A stretch of DNA of 64,000 bases from Calothrix sp. HK-06 (GCF_001904745.1 NZ_MRCD01000040.1:1-64000), one strand, 5' to 3'. Counted from the first letter of the stretch, positions 27,501-35,647 are shown. The notes: generated by a model from the sequence alone, not told the origin. Numbers and translations are program-made.

Positions 27501-29112
27501 AGCAACAACGGAAAACCCGGAAGATAAAGTCATTGGATTAATTCCAACTGCTTGGTATCCCACTGGTCTCGTTCTTTCCCCTGATGGCAAAGAGTTAGAT
27601 GTAATTAACGCTAAAGGGCTAGGCGCCGGATCCAATCCTGACGGTCCAAACCCCTACCGTAACCCATCATCACCACCAAATCAGTATATTGGTTCGATGA
27701 TTCAAGGGTCACTTTCAATGATTGATTTGTCCGACCCCTCACAATTGGCACAGTACACAGAGCAGGTTGTCCAAAATAATGGCTTCAACGAGGGAGATAA
27801 AATTCGGGTTGCAGGTCAGCCTAATGAAGATGTTATTCCTTTACGCGCGGGTGACCCCTCACCAATTAAGCACGTAATTTACGTTATTAAAGAGAATCGC
27901 ACTTACGACCAAGTATTGGGTAGTCTAGAAAAAGGCAATGGTGAACCAAATTTAAACCTATTTGGAGAAGAATCGGCGCCAAACCAGCGCCAACTAGCTC
28001 GACAGTTTGTCACACTAGATAATTTCTACGCCGATGCTGAAGTTTCTGCTGATGGATGGAACTGGTCTACCGCAGCATTAGCAAATACCTACGTGCAAAA
28101 GAACTGGCCTGCTAACTATTCTAGCCCCGGTCGAAATCGACCTTATGACTTTGAGGGTGGTAATTACGCTACATCACCAGGTACAGACCCAACTGATGCT
28201 TTTATTTGGAATAAACTCAGCGATGCAGGCATTGACTACCGCAACTACGGTTTCCGTGTCTTTGGTGGTCAGGTCGCAGCAAACACAACTACTGGGGAAA
28301 CTACCGAACCGAGACTTGCAGCAAACACTGACCTTAACTTCCCAGGTTATGATTTGACAATCAGTGACCAAACTCGATTCAACGAGTGGCTCAACGAGTT
28401 CCAACAGTACGAAGCATCGGGGCAATTACCAACTGTGGAATTTGTCCGACTTCCTAATGACCATACATCAGGAACTCGAATAGGGGCGCCAACCCCCAGA
28501 GCTTATATGGCTGATAATGACTTAGCCCTTGGTAAACTTGTAGATGCTGTTTCCCATTCTCCATTCTGGAAGGATACTGCTATCTTTGTCGTTGAGGATG
28601 ATGCTCAAAATGGTCCAGATCACGTTGACGCCCATCGAACAGTTGCTCAGGTTATCAGTCCTTACACTCAAACAGGCAAAGTTGACTCGACCTTCTACGA
28701 CACATCCGCTATGTTACGTACTATGGAGCAAATCGTTGGTATCGGACCATTAAGCCAATTTGATGCAGCCGCAACACCAATGCTTAACAGCTTCACAGAC
28801 ACACCAGATTTTACTCCTTACACAGCCATAACACCAACTCAACCTCTAGATGAACTAAACCCAGTTAATGCTCCTCTAGCAGTTCAAGCTGCAAGTGCTG
28901 ATTTCTCGCAAGAAGACCGAGTACCAGATGAGTTACTGACTGCAATGGTTTGGAAGAGCGTTAAAGGTGCAGATAGCGAAGTTCCAGCATCCCAGACCAG
29001 CTTCCGCACTCAAAGTGGGAATTTAAATGGCGAGGATGATGACGATATAAATGAGCTTAACACTGGCTCACTTGGAAACACAAAGCTAGCCATAGACGAT
29101 GATGATGATTAA
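24520..29112 (+). CDS. Giant fusion: NPP/alkaline-phosphatase-like domain, YncE-type beta-propeller, PLC-type phosphoesterase (1530 aa)
   Basis: Residues 48-640 form an alkaline-phosphatase-superfamily domain: metal Asp56 in VADGLRP, a nucleophile Thr near 92 in FPTFTTPNASAIATG, FITSDHGFS near 374 and GMHGSFGRGD near 575. Residues 730-1060 are a YVTN/YncE-like seven-bladed propeller (MYVADNLGDAMSIID, AYVSNWGDTTVSAID, LYVANADSDTISVID). Residues 1115-1425 are a second phosphoesterase (HVIYVIKENRTYDQVLG, FVTLDNFYADAEVSADGWNW, FVVEDDAQNGPDH) as in 'bifunctional YncE/alkaline phosphatase' proteins. Both termini are Asp-rich, ending AIDDDDD, and there is no Sec signal peptide. It is probably exported for phosphate scavenging (inference). 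Standard family members have only the last two parts. Confidence 0.9.
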   Translation: MDLLDDNTGTGLSSSTTSNLATCNYNLGGSSSFDLQSESLLGKSSSERNVLIFVADGLRPGSVNPEDAPTLSSIRSEGVDFVNSHSLFPTFTTPNASAIATGHYLGDTGDFSNTIYTRFPTPSANGSPTPFIENDAVLGDLNAQFKGNYDASDPDTFSYYNFLNEETLLQFARNNGYNTAAVGKLGPTLIQDVSQGSRDPSTGTVPPSQTIIIDDSTGKTGGVPLSQDVIGRLVTAGVGATAPDRSNGVPAGTPLNNGFSGNNTTSGTQAANYVQQQYFTDAVTKAILPQFGADYSSSDKPFAMVYWSRDPDGTQHNQGDSLNSLTPGINGATSKAAVKNADNNLAQIIDELKSQKLADGSSLYENTDIFITSDHGFSTISKSPIDTQGNVVKDYASSLTFPGVNPGFLPPGFVAIDIAHDLGLTLYDPDTPVTDSSGKAVAYKPVDPTTGQRPTAGNGLIGGSGQILAQPDAKVVVAANGGSDLIYVPDNDVETVKKVVDFLSKQDYTSGLFVNDDFGAVPGALPLSSINLKGSAQTPTPSIVLNFRTFATDPNNPINSQVEIADSGLQQGQGMHGSFGRGDTYNNMLAIGPDFKRGYTDNAPVSNADVATTLANVLGFNIPSNGDLTGRVLNEALVGGPDSISYTTGILKSDPTDDNVRTYLNYQQVGDTRYFDAAGFADRTVGLTTLPSDVVEAPDRPFPGPQPDGTAITTQGWFLTPAGKQVGLGDRPYGLAQSPDGKTLLVSNNGQSTQSLMVVDRETGNVVQTIPYDAPEALYIGVGFSPDGKHAYASAGGNNKIRVYDVDGQHLTETDPIVLPPQTPDGKPLNLYPAGFSISADGKSMYVADNLGDAMSIIDLPSRTVIDTIQVGHNPYTVALANNGKFAYVSNWGDTTVSAIDIPDREVEYTIEVGTHPNAMALNPHSNELYVANADSDTISVIDTKTKTVTRTIDLAPYPGAKEGSSPNALTVSPDGSTLYVANATNNDVAVIRLATTENPEDKVIGLIPTAWYPTGLVLSPDGKELDVINAKGLGAGSNPDGPNPYRNPSSPPNQYIGSMIQGSLSMIDLSDPSQLAQYTEQVVQNNGFNEGDKIRVAGQPNEDVIPLRAGDPSPIKHVIYVIKENRTYDQVLGSLEKGNGEPNLNLFGEESAPNQRQLARQFVTLDNFYADAEVSADGWNWSTAALANTYVQKNWPANYSSPGRNRPYDFEGGNYATSPGTDPTDAFIWNKLSDAGIDYRNYGFRVFGGQVAANTTTGETTEPRLAANTDLNFPGYDLTISDQTRFNEWLNEFQQYEASGQLPTVEFVRLPNDHTSGTRIGAPTPRAYMADNDLALGKLVDAVSHSPFWKDTAIFVVEDDAQNGPDHVDAHRTVAQVISPYTQTGKVDSTFYDTSAMLRTMEQIVGIGPLSQFDAAATPMLNSFTDTPDFTPYTAITPTQPLDELNPVNAPLAVQAASADFSQEDRVPDELLTAMVWKSVKGADSEVPASQTSFRTQSGNLNGEDDDDINELNTGSLGNTKLAIDDDDD

Positions 29113-29120
29113 TTAATTAT

Positions 29121-29148
29121 GTAGAGACGCGATTTATTGCGTCTCTAC
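29121..29148 (+). terminator. Perfect hairpin after the phosphoesterase gene
   Basis: A 10-bp perfect stem GTAGAGACGC / GCGTCTCTAC with an 8-nt loop, 8 bp after the stop codon. The same sequence is a common interspersed repeat of cyanobacteria. The following T-tract is weak, so termination is plausible but not certain. Confidence 0.6.
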
Positions 29149-29160
29149 GCAGTTATAATT

Positions 29161-29325
29161 TTAATTAGCAAAAATTGAATGTTCAAATTCTGTTCCCATT
29201 TCTTGCTTTAAATATTCAGTTAGTCGATGCAAAATTTTTTCTGATATAGCGTTTTGTTTTCGTACATTACCCAAATTAAATGGTGGTTGTGGGTCGTATT
29301 CTAAAATCATTTGAACAGTTCTTGT
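29161..29325 (-). pseudogene. C-terminal remnant of a DJ-1/PfpI-family protein
   Basis: A minus-strand frame reads RTVQMILEYDPQPPFNLGNV, then about 30 more residues ending EFEHSIFAN and TAA at 29161-29163. The stretch QMILEYDPQPPFN is characteristic of the C-terminal end of DJ-1/PfpI amidotransferase-like proteins. A TAG lies just upstream in frame and nothing of the catalytic Cys region remains. The following bases to 29528 hold no recognisable gene. Confidence 0.55.
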
Positions 29326-29528
29326 CTACTACTGCTGGTAGTTCTGATTTCAGTTACTACAGTGTACGTGGTTTAAATAACTTCAACTGAATTTCTTTAT
29401 TGCTTTTGATGTATGTTTCTACCGTTCAGAATTAGCATTTGAAATTAGTCCTAGAGTAGGCTGATGCCGCCTAAATTATACTTGGCAATTGACTGCTAGC
29501 ACAGGCGCCAAATGCCTATGCTACGTTT

Positions 29529-29822
29529 TTAACGTCGTCCATCTATGTCAACTTTTGTCGGCGCCGTTTGTAGTTTTGTTACAGGTTTCACAGGTGCCGT
29601 TGAAAAAATACCCCTAGATTTACAGTAATATAGTGAGGCTACTGCTGAATATGCCCAATGGTTTTTAGGCACATCAGAATAAGGTGAAGGCAGTTTTTCA
29701 AGCTGTCCTGTTTGACAAGCTTCACGAATTTCTGCTTCGGTTGGTTGAACTTGCGCTGTTGATGCTGTAACTATCCACAAGGGAGAAGTTAGTGATACAA
29801 GAATTAGTAATTGTTTGAGCAT
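29529..29822 (-). CDS. Small exported protein with SLH-like motif (97 aa)
   Basis: A signal peptide (MLKQLLILVSLTSPLWIVTASTA, cleavage after AQ region), followed by EIREACQTGQLEKLPSPYSDVPKNHWAYSAVASLYYC. The stretch YSDVPKNHWAYSAVASL matches the core of an S-layer-homology domain, of which only one is present. Two Cys residues could form a disulphide. The tail is basic. Single-SLH proteins like this occur in many cyanobacteria. Function unknown. Confidence 0.7.
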   Translation of the reverse strand: MLKQLLILVSLTSPLWIVTASTAQVQPTEAEIREACQTGQLEKLPSPYSDVPKNHWAYSAVASLYYCKSRGIFSTAPVKPVTKLQTAPTKVDIDGRR

Positions 29823-29886
29823 ATAAAATATAGAATTCTATAGTATTTATTTTACCAATATAAACGTATTAGTTATATCTATTCTT

Positions 29887-30975
29887 ATGACTTTACCAAT
29901 CAATTTATTTGAATACGAAACAAGAGCGAAAAGTCATCTATCTCAAATGGCGTTTGACTATTATAGTAGCGGCGCCTGGGATGAGGTAACATTACGGGAT
30001 AACCGTGCGGCGTATGAACGCATTAAATTATTACCTCGAATGCTCGTTGATGTAAGTAAGCGTGATTTAAAGATTAATATTTTAGGAGAATCTTTACAGT
30101 TGCCTATATTGATTGCTCCGATGGCTTTTCAGTGCCTTGCTCATCAGCAAGGTGAAGTTGCCACCATCAAAGCGGCAGCAGCGACAGGCGCCGGAATGAT
30201 ACTCAGTACTATGTCTACTAAGAGCATTGAAGAAGTAGCAGCAAGTAGTAATAATAGTCTACGCTGGTTTCAACTTTATATTCATAAAGATAAAGGTTTA
30301 ACTCGCGCTTTGGTAGAACGTGCGTTTGCCGCAGGTTATAAAGCATTATGTTTAACTGTTGACGCACCTTTGTTAGGACAGCGTGAACGTGACAAACGTA
30401 ATGAGTTTGTTTTACCGACTGGGTTACATTTGGTGAATTTAACAAATATGTCTGGTCTGGATATTCCCCATGCTTCGGGAGAGTCGGGATTATTTGCTTA
30501 TTTTGCTCAACAACTCAACCCGACTGTTACTTGGCAAGATTTAGAATGGTTACAATCTTTATCTCCACTACCTTTGGTTGTTAAAGGTATCTTACGTGCT
30601 GATGATGCAGCGAATGCAGTAAAGTGCGGCGCCAAAGCAATAATAGTATCTAATCATGGTGGGCGCCAGTTAGATAGTGCAGTTGCATCAATTGAAGCAT
30701 TACCCGATGTTGTCGCAGCAGTTGATAATCAAGCTGAGGTTCTTGTTGACGGTGGTATTCGTCGAGGTGTTGATATACTCAAAGCTATTGCTTATGGCGC
30801 CAACGCTGTATTAATTGGTAGACCTATACTATGGGGACTTGCTTTGAATGGCGAAGCTGGTGTTACTCATGTTATTGAACTGCTACGCGCTGAGTTTGAT
30901 TTAGCAATGGCCTTAAGTGGATGTACATGTATAAACGATATCGATTCAAGTTTACTTCGTTACAAAAATTCTTGA
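29887..30975 (+). CDS. FMN-dependent alpha-hydroxy-acid oxidase (L-lactate/glycolate oxidase type, 362 aa)
   Basis: A full TIM-barrel flavoprotein: N-terminal LFEYETRAKSHLSQMAFDYYSSGAWDEVTLRDN, active-site Tyr region PILIAPMAFQCLAH, FQLYIHKD, the catalytic loop SNHGGRQLD with His257 as the base, and FMN-phosphate binding in LVDGGIRRGVDILKA and NAVLIGRPILWGL. It oxidises a 2-hydroxy acid to a 2-oxo acid with O2, giving H2O2. In nitrogen-fixing cyanobacteria the homologue is an L-lactate oxidase, and in plants a glycolate oxidase. The sequence alone does not decide the substrate here. Confidence 0.93.
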   Translation: MTLPINLFEYETRAKSHLSQMAFDYYSSGAWDEVTLRDNRAAYERIKLLPRMLVDVSKRDLKINILGESLQLPILIAPMAFQCLAHQQGEVATIKAAAATGAGMILSTMSTKSIEEVAASSNNSLRWFQLYIHKDKGLTRALVERAFAAGYKALCLTVDAPLLGQRERDKRNEFVLPTGLHLVNLTNMSGLDIPHASGESGLFAYFAQQLNPTVTWQDLEWLQSLSPLPLVVKGILRADDAANAVKCGAKAIIVSNHGGRQLDSAVASIEALPDVVAAVDNQAEVLVDGGIRRGVDILKAIAYGANAVLIGRPILWGLALNGEAGVTHVIELLRAEFDLAMALSGCTCINDIDSSLLRYKNS

Positions 30976-31117
30976 TTAATAAACTTTCTTAACAAAAATT
31001 TAAATTATACTTAGTTAGTACTTTAACGTTTACTCACAAATTAATAACACATCGGTACTACGTGAACCACTTGAGAGAAAATTAATTTATGTCTCTGACT
31101 GCCAATAGTAAATCATA

Positions 31118-31906
31118 ATGAAGAAATTAATCAAAGGGCTGCGCGAGTTTAAGTCTACGTATGTTAGTAGTCATCAACAACTTTTTGAACAGCTTTCTCA
31201 AGGTCAAAAACCTAGGGTATTATTTATTACCTGTTCAGATTCGCGTGTAGACCCAAACTTAATTACGCAAGCTGAATTAGGCGAATTGTTTGTGATTCGC
31301 AATGCTGGTAATATTATTCCACCTTATGGCGCCACCAACGGTGGTGAAGGCGCCACGATTGAATATGCCATCCAAGCTCTGGGTATTCGACAAATTATTG
31401 TTTGTGGTCACTCACACTGTGGCGCCATGAAAGGGTTGACGAAGTTGCATAGCTTAGATGAGGAAATGCCACTTGTGCATGACTGGTTGAAGTATACAGA
31501 AGCTACTCGACTTTTAGCAAAGGAACATTACAGTCACTATAAGGGAGAGGAACTGCTCGAAATTATTACCGCAGAAAATGTTTTAACTCAAATTGAAAAC
31601 TTGAGAACTTATCCGGTAGTTCGCTCGAAGCTTTATCACAATCAACTTCGCATCTACGCATGGATTTATAATATCGAGACTGGAGAAGTTTTAGCATACG
31701 ACCCCGAAACTCATTCTTACGTCTTAGCTCAAAGTCTGGTTCCTTTGCTAGATGATGAAATATCAACTAACGGCGGTTCAAATGGTTATGGCACAAAAAC
31801 CCCCGCTGAAATCCAAGAAGTTGTTTTTGACAGACTTCACGGATTCCCCATGACGCGGCTTCCACAATCGCAAGTTGACCGAATTTACCGAGGTTCATCT
31901 AACTAA
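31118..31906 (+). CDS. ccaA: Carboxysomal beta-carbonic anhydrase CcaA (262 aa)
   Basis: Interconverts CO2 and bicarbonate inside the carboxysome to feed Rubisco. Zinc ligands Cys39 (ITCSDSRVDP), His98 and Cys101 (CGHSHCGAMKG), with the Asp41-Arg43 dyad, are all present at the positions known for Synechocystis CcaA. The C-terminal extension beyond the catalytic core is typical of CcaA, ends in QVDRIYRGSSN, and is thought to bind the carboxysome protein CcmM. The gene stands alone, with a double hairpin repeat four bases after the stop. Confidence 0.95.
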   Translation: MKKLIKGLREFKSTYVSSHQQLFEQLSQGQKPRVLFITCSDSRVDPNLITQAELGELFVIRNAGNIIPPYGATNGGEGATIEYAIQALGIRQIIVCGHSHCGAMKGLTKLHSLDEEMPLVHDWLKYTEATRLLAKEHYSHYKGEELLEIITAENVLTQIENLRTYPVVRSKLYHNQLRIYAWIYNIETGEVLAYDPETHSYVLAQSLVPLLDDEISTNGGSNGYGTKTPAEIQEVVFDRLHGFPMTRLPQSQVDRIYRGSSN

Positions 31907-31910
31907 AATC

Positions 31911-31988
31911 CTAGAAACCGGGTTTCTTCATTAAAATCTTTTATAAAAATGACGATTTTGCGTAGAAACCCGGTTTCTTCGTTTCTAG
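31911..31988. repeat. Double hairpin repeat AGAAACCGGGTTTCT ... AGAAACCCGGTTTCT
   Basis: Two 15-bp near-palindromes that are exact reverse complements of each other, about 50 bp apart, directly after ccaA. The 49191-49259 copy has the same layout, with the central base pair changed. It may end ccaA transcription. The remaining gap to 32280 is AT-rich without a visible gene. Confidence 0.75.
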
Positions 31989-32280
31989 CCAATACGCTAG
32001 TGACAGATCGAGTGCATGTATGCGATAATACCAACTATCACCTATGTATTATTCTGGGTAGGTTGATATTTGTGAATAATTAATTCATACATGCCTGTTT
32101 TATTATTGATACTTTAATTATCGCTTGAATTAAGCTATAAAGCATATACATTCATACTTAGTTAATAAATCTATCTCCCGGTAGAGGTATTTGCTTGTAC
32201 AACAGTATGTAGAGAAGGAACGATGATGTATAAGCTTAAGATATGTTAATAATTTGATACGTCAATTTGTTATAAAAGCA

Positions 32281-32874
32281 ATGATTGAGCAAAAAGGTTT
32301 AACAGTGTGGTTTACTGGATTGAGCGGTGCTGGTAAAACTACCATTAGCCGTGTCGTTGAAAATGAGTTACGCTCTCAAGGCTATAAAGTTGAAGTTCTT
32401 GATGGTGACGTGTTAAGGCAATGTTTAACCAAAGGGCTAGGTTATAGTAGAGAAGACCGTGATGAAAATGTTCGTCGCATTGGTTATGTTGCGAATTTAC
32501 TTACACGCAATGATGTAATTGTACTAGTGTCCGTAATTTCACCTTACCGTCAAATTCGCAATCAGATGCGTTTAGACACGGCAGATTTTTTAGAAGTATA
32601 TGTAAATGCACCTTTGGAAGTGTGTGAACAGCGTGATGTTAAGGGTTTATATAAAAAAGCACGTTCACGGGAAATTCAAAACTTTACTGGTATTGATGAC
32701 CCTTACGAGGCGCCTCTTTTTCCCGAAGTAACTTGTAATACACACCTAGAGACAATAGCCGAAAGCGCAGGTAAAGTGTTGAGAAAAATGGAAGAGTTAG
32801 GATATTACCTCCCTTTAATTGATAGTCACAACTTAAGATTTAAAATTCACAATTTAAAAGCTATTTTGAATTGA
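32281..32874 (+). CDS. cysC: Adenylylsulfate (APS) kinase (197 aa)
   Basis: Phosphorylates adenosine 5'-phosphosulfate to PAPS in sulfate activation. The P-loop GLSGAGKTT lies at residues 13-21. EVLDGDVLRQCLTKGLGYSREDRDENVRRIGYVA is the family's APS-binding region with Asp and Arg residues. VSVISPYRQIRNQMR and KGLYKKARSREIQNFTGIDDPYEAP complete the CysC signature. The ATG at 32281 fits family length; an in-frame TTG 27 bases earlier is less likely. CheR follows by 19 bp, but a functional link is not expected. Confidence 0.94.
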   Translation: MIEQKGLTVWFTGLSGAGKTTISRVVENELRSQGYKVEVLDGDVLRQCLTKGLGYSREDRDENVRRIGYVANLLTRNDVIVLVSVISPYRQIRNQMRLDTADFLEVYVNAPLEVCEQRDVKGLYKKARSREIQNFTGIDDPYEAPLFPEVTCNTHLETIAESAGKVLRKMEELGYYLPLIDSHNLRFKIHNLKAILN

Positions 32875-32893
32875 TAATTTTAATCCTTCATGA

Positions 32894-33709
32894 ATGATGT
32901 TAGAAGATATTGAAGTAGATTTACTGCTAGAGGCAATATATCGTTACTACGGTTTTGATTTTCGTGATTATTCTCGTGTTTCGATTACACGTAGAATTTT
33001 ATATATTGTTGGCATAGAAGGACTAAAAACGATTTCTGCACTCCAAGATAAAGTCTTACATGACCGTGAGTGTATGGAACGTTTTTTGCTTAACGTGTCA
33101 GTAAACGTTACCTCAATGTTTCGCGACCCCAGTTTTTTTCTAGCTTTGCGCTCCTTAGTAATACCTATCTTGCGAACTTATCCGTTTATCAGAATTTGGC
33201 ACGCTGGGTGTTCAACTGGTGAAGAAGTTTACTCAATGGCAATTCTACTTCGAGAAGAAGGTTTATATCATCGTTGTCGTCTTTATGCAACTGATATTAA
33301 CGAAAGAGTATTGCGTCAAGCTAAAACTGGTATTTTCCCTTTAAAATTCATGCAGAACTATACACAAAATTATCTCCAATCTGGCGGGAAAAAGTCTTTT
33401 TCTGAATATTATTTAGTATCTGGCAAAGATGCAATATTTGACACGTCTTTACGTGATAATATGATTTTTTCTTTGCATAACTTAGCTAGTGATAATTCTT
33501 TCAATGAATTTAATTTAATTATTTGTCGTAATGTTTTAATCTATTTTAACAAAACTCTGCAAACGCGCGTTCATAAATTATTTTATGATAGTTTAGACAG
33601 TTTTGGTATATTGGTATTAGGCAAACAAGAATCTATACGCTTTTCGCCTTATGAAAGTAGCTATAAATATATAGATAAAGTTGAAAAAATATATCACCGC
33701 TGTAAGTAA
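32894..33709 (+). CDS. CheR-type protein-glutamate methyltransferase (271 aa)
   Basis: The N-terminal all-helical CheR domain (YGFDFRDYSRVSITRRIL) and the C-terminal SAM-binding domain with motif I IRIWHAGCSTGEEVYSMAILL, LYATDINERVLRQAKTGIF and FNLIICRNVLIYFNKTLQ. It methylates glutamates on chemoreceptors or similar coiled-coil sensors. No receptor, CheB or CheA gene is nearby, so it is an orphan, possibly serving a hybrid-sensor or phototaxis system encoded elsewhere. Its transcript likely ends at the hairpin 2 bp after its stop. Confidence 0.93.
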   Translation: MMLEDIEVDLLLEAIYRYYGFDFRDYSRVSITRRILYIVGIEGLKTISALQDKVLHDRECMERFLLNVSVNVTSMFRDPSFFLALRSLVIPILRTYPFIRIWHAGCSTGEEVYSMAILLREEGLYHRCRLYATDINERVLRQAKTGIFPLKFMQNYTQNYLQSGGKKSFSEYYLVSGKDAIFDTSLRDNMIFSLHNLASDNSFNEFNLIICRNVLIYFNKTLQTRVHKLFYDSLDSFGILVLGKQESIRFSPYESSYKYIDKVEKIYHRCK

Positions 33710-33710
33710 C

Positions 33711-33746
33711 AAACCAGGTTTCTATATCAATAAGAAACCTGGTTTC
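33711..33746 (+). terminator. 13-bp hairpin after cheR-like gene (AAACCAGGTTTCT family)
   Basis: Perfect arms AAACCAGGTTTCT and AGAAACCTGGTTT with a 10-nt spacer, beginning one base after the stop codon. It belongs to the same repeat family as 31911-31988. No clear T-run follows, so a role as terminator or RNA stabiliser is inferred. Confidence 0.6.
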
Positions 33747-33762
33747 TGTATTTAAGTCACAG

Positions 33763-33786
33763 TAGGGTGGGCACTGCCCACCTTAC
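33763..33786. repeat. Short palindrome GGTGGGCACTGCCCACC
   Basis: A perfect palindrome with two flanking bases matching the 12763 and 46234 copies, ending one base before the argJ stop codon. It may act as the argJ terminator stem. Confidence 0.6.
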
Positions 33787-33787
33787 G

Positions 33788-35101
33788 TTAAGTTGTGTAC
33801 TCGGCATTAATTTTCACGTAGTCGTAACTCAAGTCACAACCCCAAGCGATACCTGAACCGTGCCCATTACCAATGCTGACTTTAATTATCACTGGGTTAT
33901 CCACTCGTTGCGGCGCCACCGTGCTACGGTCAACTGTAAGGTCGTTGCTCATGTTGGTTGCTGTAAAATCGCTGTTTATACTTGAATTCGCAGCAATGTG
34001 TTTTAAATAATTACTTGCACCCGAACGGTCAAAGGGTAATGGTTGCCCATTTTCCATTAGTAAAAAATCACCAAGTTGAATTCGCAAGTTCTCTTGTTCA
34101 AATACAACTCCCGCGCGTCCTGCTGCTGCTGCTATTCTTCCCCAGTTTGGGTCATGCCCAAATATTGCTGATTTTACTAGCGATGAACCTACTATTGTTT
34201 TTGCTACCTGACGTGCCCCTGCATCATCCGGCGCCCCTTCTACTTGTACTTCTATCAAGCAAGTTGCACCCTCTCCATCACGAGCAATACATTTAGCTAA
34301 ATGCTGACACACTGCCGTTAACATCGCTTCTAACTTTTCTGCCTCGGCGCCCATTTCTGTAATTGCAGGAGTTCGCGATTCACCATTGGCAAGGGCAATT
34401 AAACTATCATTAGTACTAGTATCACCATCTACAGTTATGGCATTGAAACTTCTATCCGCAGCACGCGAAAGCATTTGCTGCCATAAATGGGGTGAAACAG
34501 CCGCATCACACGTTACAAATGCCAGTAATGTTGCCATGTTGGGATGAATCATCCCCGAACCTTTAGCTATTCCACCTATTCGTACTGTCCTATCACCAAT
34601 AGTTGTCTCCAATGCAATTGTTTTTGGCACTAAATCGGTAGTTATAATTGCTCCTGCTGCCCCATCAGAACCAGTTCCCGAAAGTGCCGCCACAACTTTA
34701 GGAATTCCGCTTCGCATCGCATCCATTTTGATACGCTGCCCTATTACACCTGTTGATGCCAATAATATTGATTCTGAAGAAATATTTAATGCACTTGCCA
34801 AAATTTCGGCACTTTCGAGTGCATCGCGCATTCCTTGTTCACCTGTTGCTGCATTCGCTTGCCCTGCATTACAAAGAACCGCACGGGTTATTTGTTTACT
34901 TTGCAACCGCTCGCGACAATAATCTACACATGCTGCCTTAACGTGACTCGTTGTAAATACTCCTGCTGCTATCGCATCTACATCCGATACTATCAACGCT
35001 AAATCTGGCAACCCCGAAGGTTTTAACCCAGCTTTTATCCCCGCTGCCCGATATCCTTTAGGCGCCGTGACTCCACCATCTATTTCATGCCAGTCTGCCA
35101 T
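33788..35101 (-). CDS. argJ: Bifunctional glutamate N-acetyltransferase / ornithine acetyltransferase (437 aa)
   Basis: Moves acetyl from N-acetylornithine to glutamate in the cyclic arginine pathway, and can also acetylate glutamate from acetyl-CoA. The precursor is self-cleaved before Thr191 in the motif GMIHPNMATLLAF, and both halves form the enzyme. Other conserved stretches are PKGYRAAGIKAGLK, AVLCNAGQANAATG, DGDTSTNDS, SAIFGHDPNWGRI and the end WGCDLSYDYVKINAEYTT. Family length. It lies downstream of the small-RNA array on the same strand, 117 bp from its last terminator. Confidence 0.97.
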   Translation of the reverse strand: MADWHEIDGGVTAPKGYRAAGIKAGLKPSGLPDLALIVSDVDAIAAGVFTTSHVKAACVDYCRERLQSKQITRAVLCNAGQANAATGEQGMRDALESAEILASALNISSESILLASTGVIGQRIKMDAMRSGIPKVVAALSGTGSDGAAGAIITTDLVPKTIALETTIGDRTVRIGGIAKGSGMIHPNMATLLAFVTCDAAVSPHLWQQMLSRAADRSFNAITVDGDTSTNDSLIALANGESRTPAITEMGAEAEKLEAMLTAVCQHLAKCIARDGEGATCLIEVQVEGAPDDAGARQVAKTIVGSSLVKSAIFGHDPNWGRIAAAAGRAGVVFEQENLRIQLGDFLLMENGQPLPFDRSGASNYLKHIAANSSINSDFTATNMSNDLTVDRSTVAPQRVDNPVIIKVSIGNGHGSGIAWGCDLSYDYVKINAEYTT

Positions 35102-35217
35102 GACCTTACCCGCAATTATGACTGACTGGCGATTATATCAATATAGTGTCACCACTTAATGGTATTTTGTTAAATAACCAGCAACTATATATATGTTAGT
35201 AAAAATGCTTTATGGAG

Positions 35218-35270
35218 AAAAAAAGAGAGAGCTACTTCAGCAGCTCTCCAGATCATCAGGGTGCATCTGA
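35218..35270 (-). ncRNA. Predicted small RNA, array copy 1
   Basis: About 53 nt, start inferred 7 nt after the -10. It contains CAGATGCACCCTGATGATCTG, whose ends CAGAT/ATCTG can pair, then a strong terminator: GAGAGCTGCT and AGTAGCTCTC arms ending in seven T residues. This copy's stem is the longest and differs in sequence from copies 2-4 on both sides, a compensatory change. Confidence 0.65.
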
Positions 35271-35276
35271 TAACAT

Positions 35277-35304
35277 AATACACTATTTTGGGGATGCCGT
35301 GCAT
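35277..35304 (-). promoter_or_regulatory. Promoter of array copy 1
   Basis: -35 ATGCAC (35304-35299), 16 bp, -10 TGTATT (35282-35277); a TATTAT two bases downstream is an alternative -10. GGGG and CCCC runs flank the -35. Confidence 0.5.
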
Positions 35305-35377
35305 TACCCCCTATTTTATTTTGAAAAATTTTATTAATTTCTGTGTAATTGTTATCTAGTATACAACAGAAAAAGAC

Positions 35378-35431
35378 AAAAAAATAGAGAGCCACTTGCG
35401 TAACTCTCCGAATCATCAGGGTGCATCTACT
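35378..35431 (-). ncRNA. Predicted small RNA, array copy 2
   Basis: About 54 nt: GTAGATGCACCCTGATGATT, stem GAGAG-N12-CTCTC, then A and seven T residues. The core is identical to copies 3 and 4. Confidence 0.65.
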
Positions 35432-35437
35432 TAACAT

Positions 35438-35465
35438 ACTATATCATATTTGAGATGATGGGTAA
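35438..35465 (-). promoter_or_regulatory. Promoter of array copy 2
   Basis: -35 TTACCC (35465-35460), 16 bp, -10 TATAGT (35443-35438). The upstream dyad is shortened to GGGT/ACCC, making this the most divergent promoter. Confidence 0.5.
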
Positions 35466-35562
35466 CACCCCCTATGTTGATTTTGTATGAAGTTAATGTC
35501 ATAAAATCTTAAAGTTAAAATCTATTGATACGCTAGTTATTTAGTACTAATAAGAGTGCAAT

Positions 35563-35613
35563 AAAAAAGAGAGCCACTTACGTAACTCTCCGAATCATCA
35601 GGGTGCATCTACT
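35563..35613 (-). ncRNA. Predicted small RNA, array copy 3
   Basis: About 51 nt with core AGATGCACCCTGATGA, stem GAGAG-TTACGTAAGTGG-CTCTC and six T residues. The loop holds TTACGTAA, itself palindromic. Confidence 0.68.
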
Positions 35614-35619
35614 TAACAT

Positions 35620-35647
35620 ACTATAGCACATTGGGGGTGAGGTGCAA
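35620..35647 (-). promoter_or_regulatory. Promoter of array copy 3
   Basis: -35 TTGCAC (35647-35642), 16 bp, -10 TATAGT (35625-35620). A GGGGGT/ACCCCC dyad (35634-35655) encloses the -35. Confidence 0.6.
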
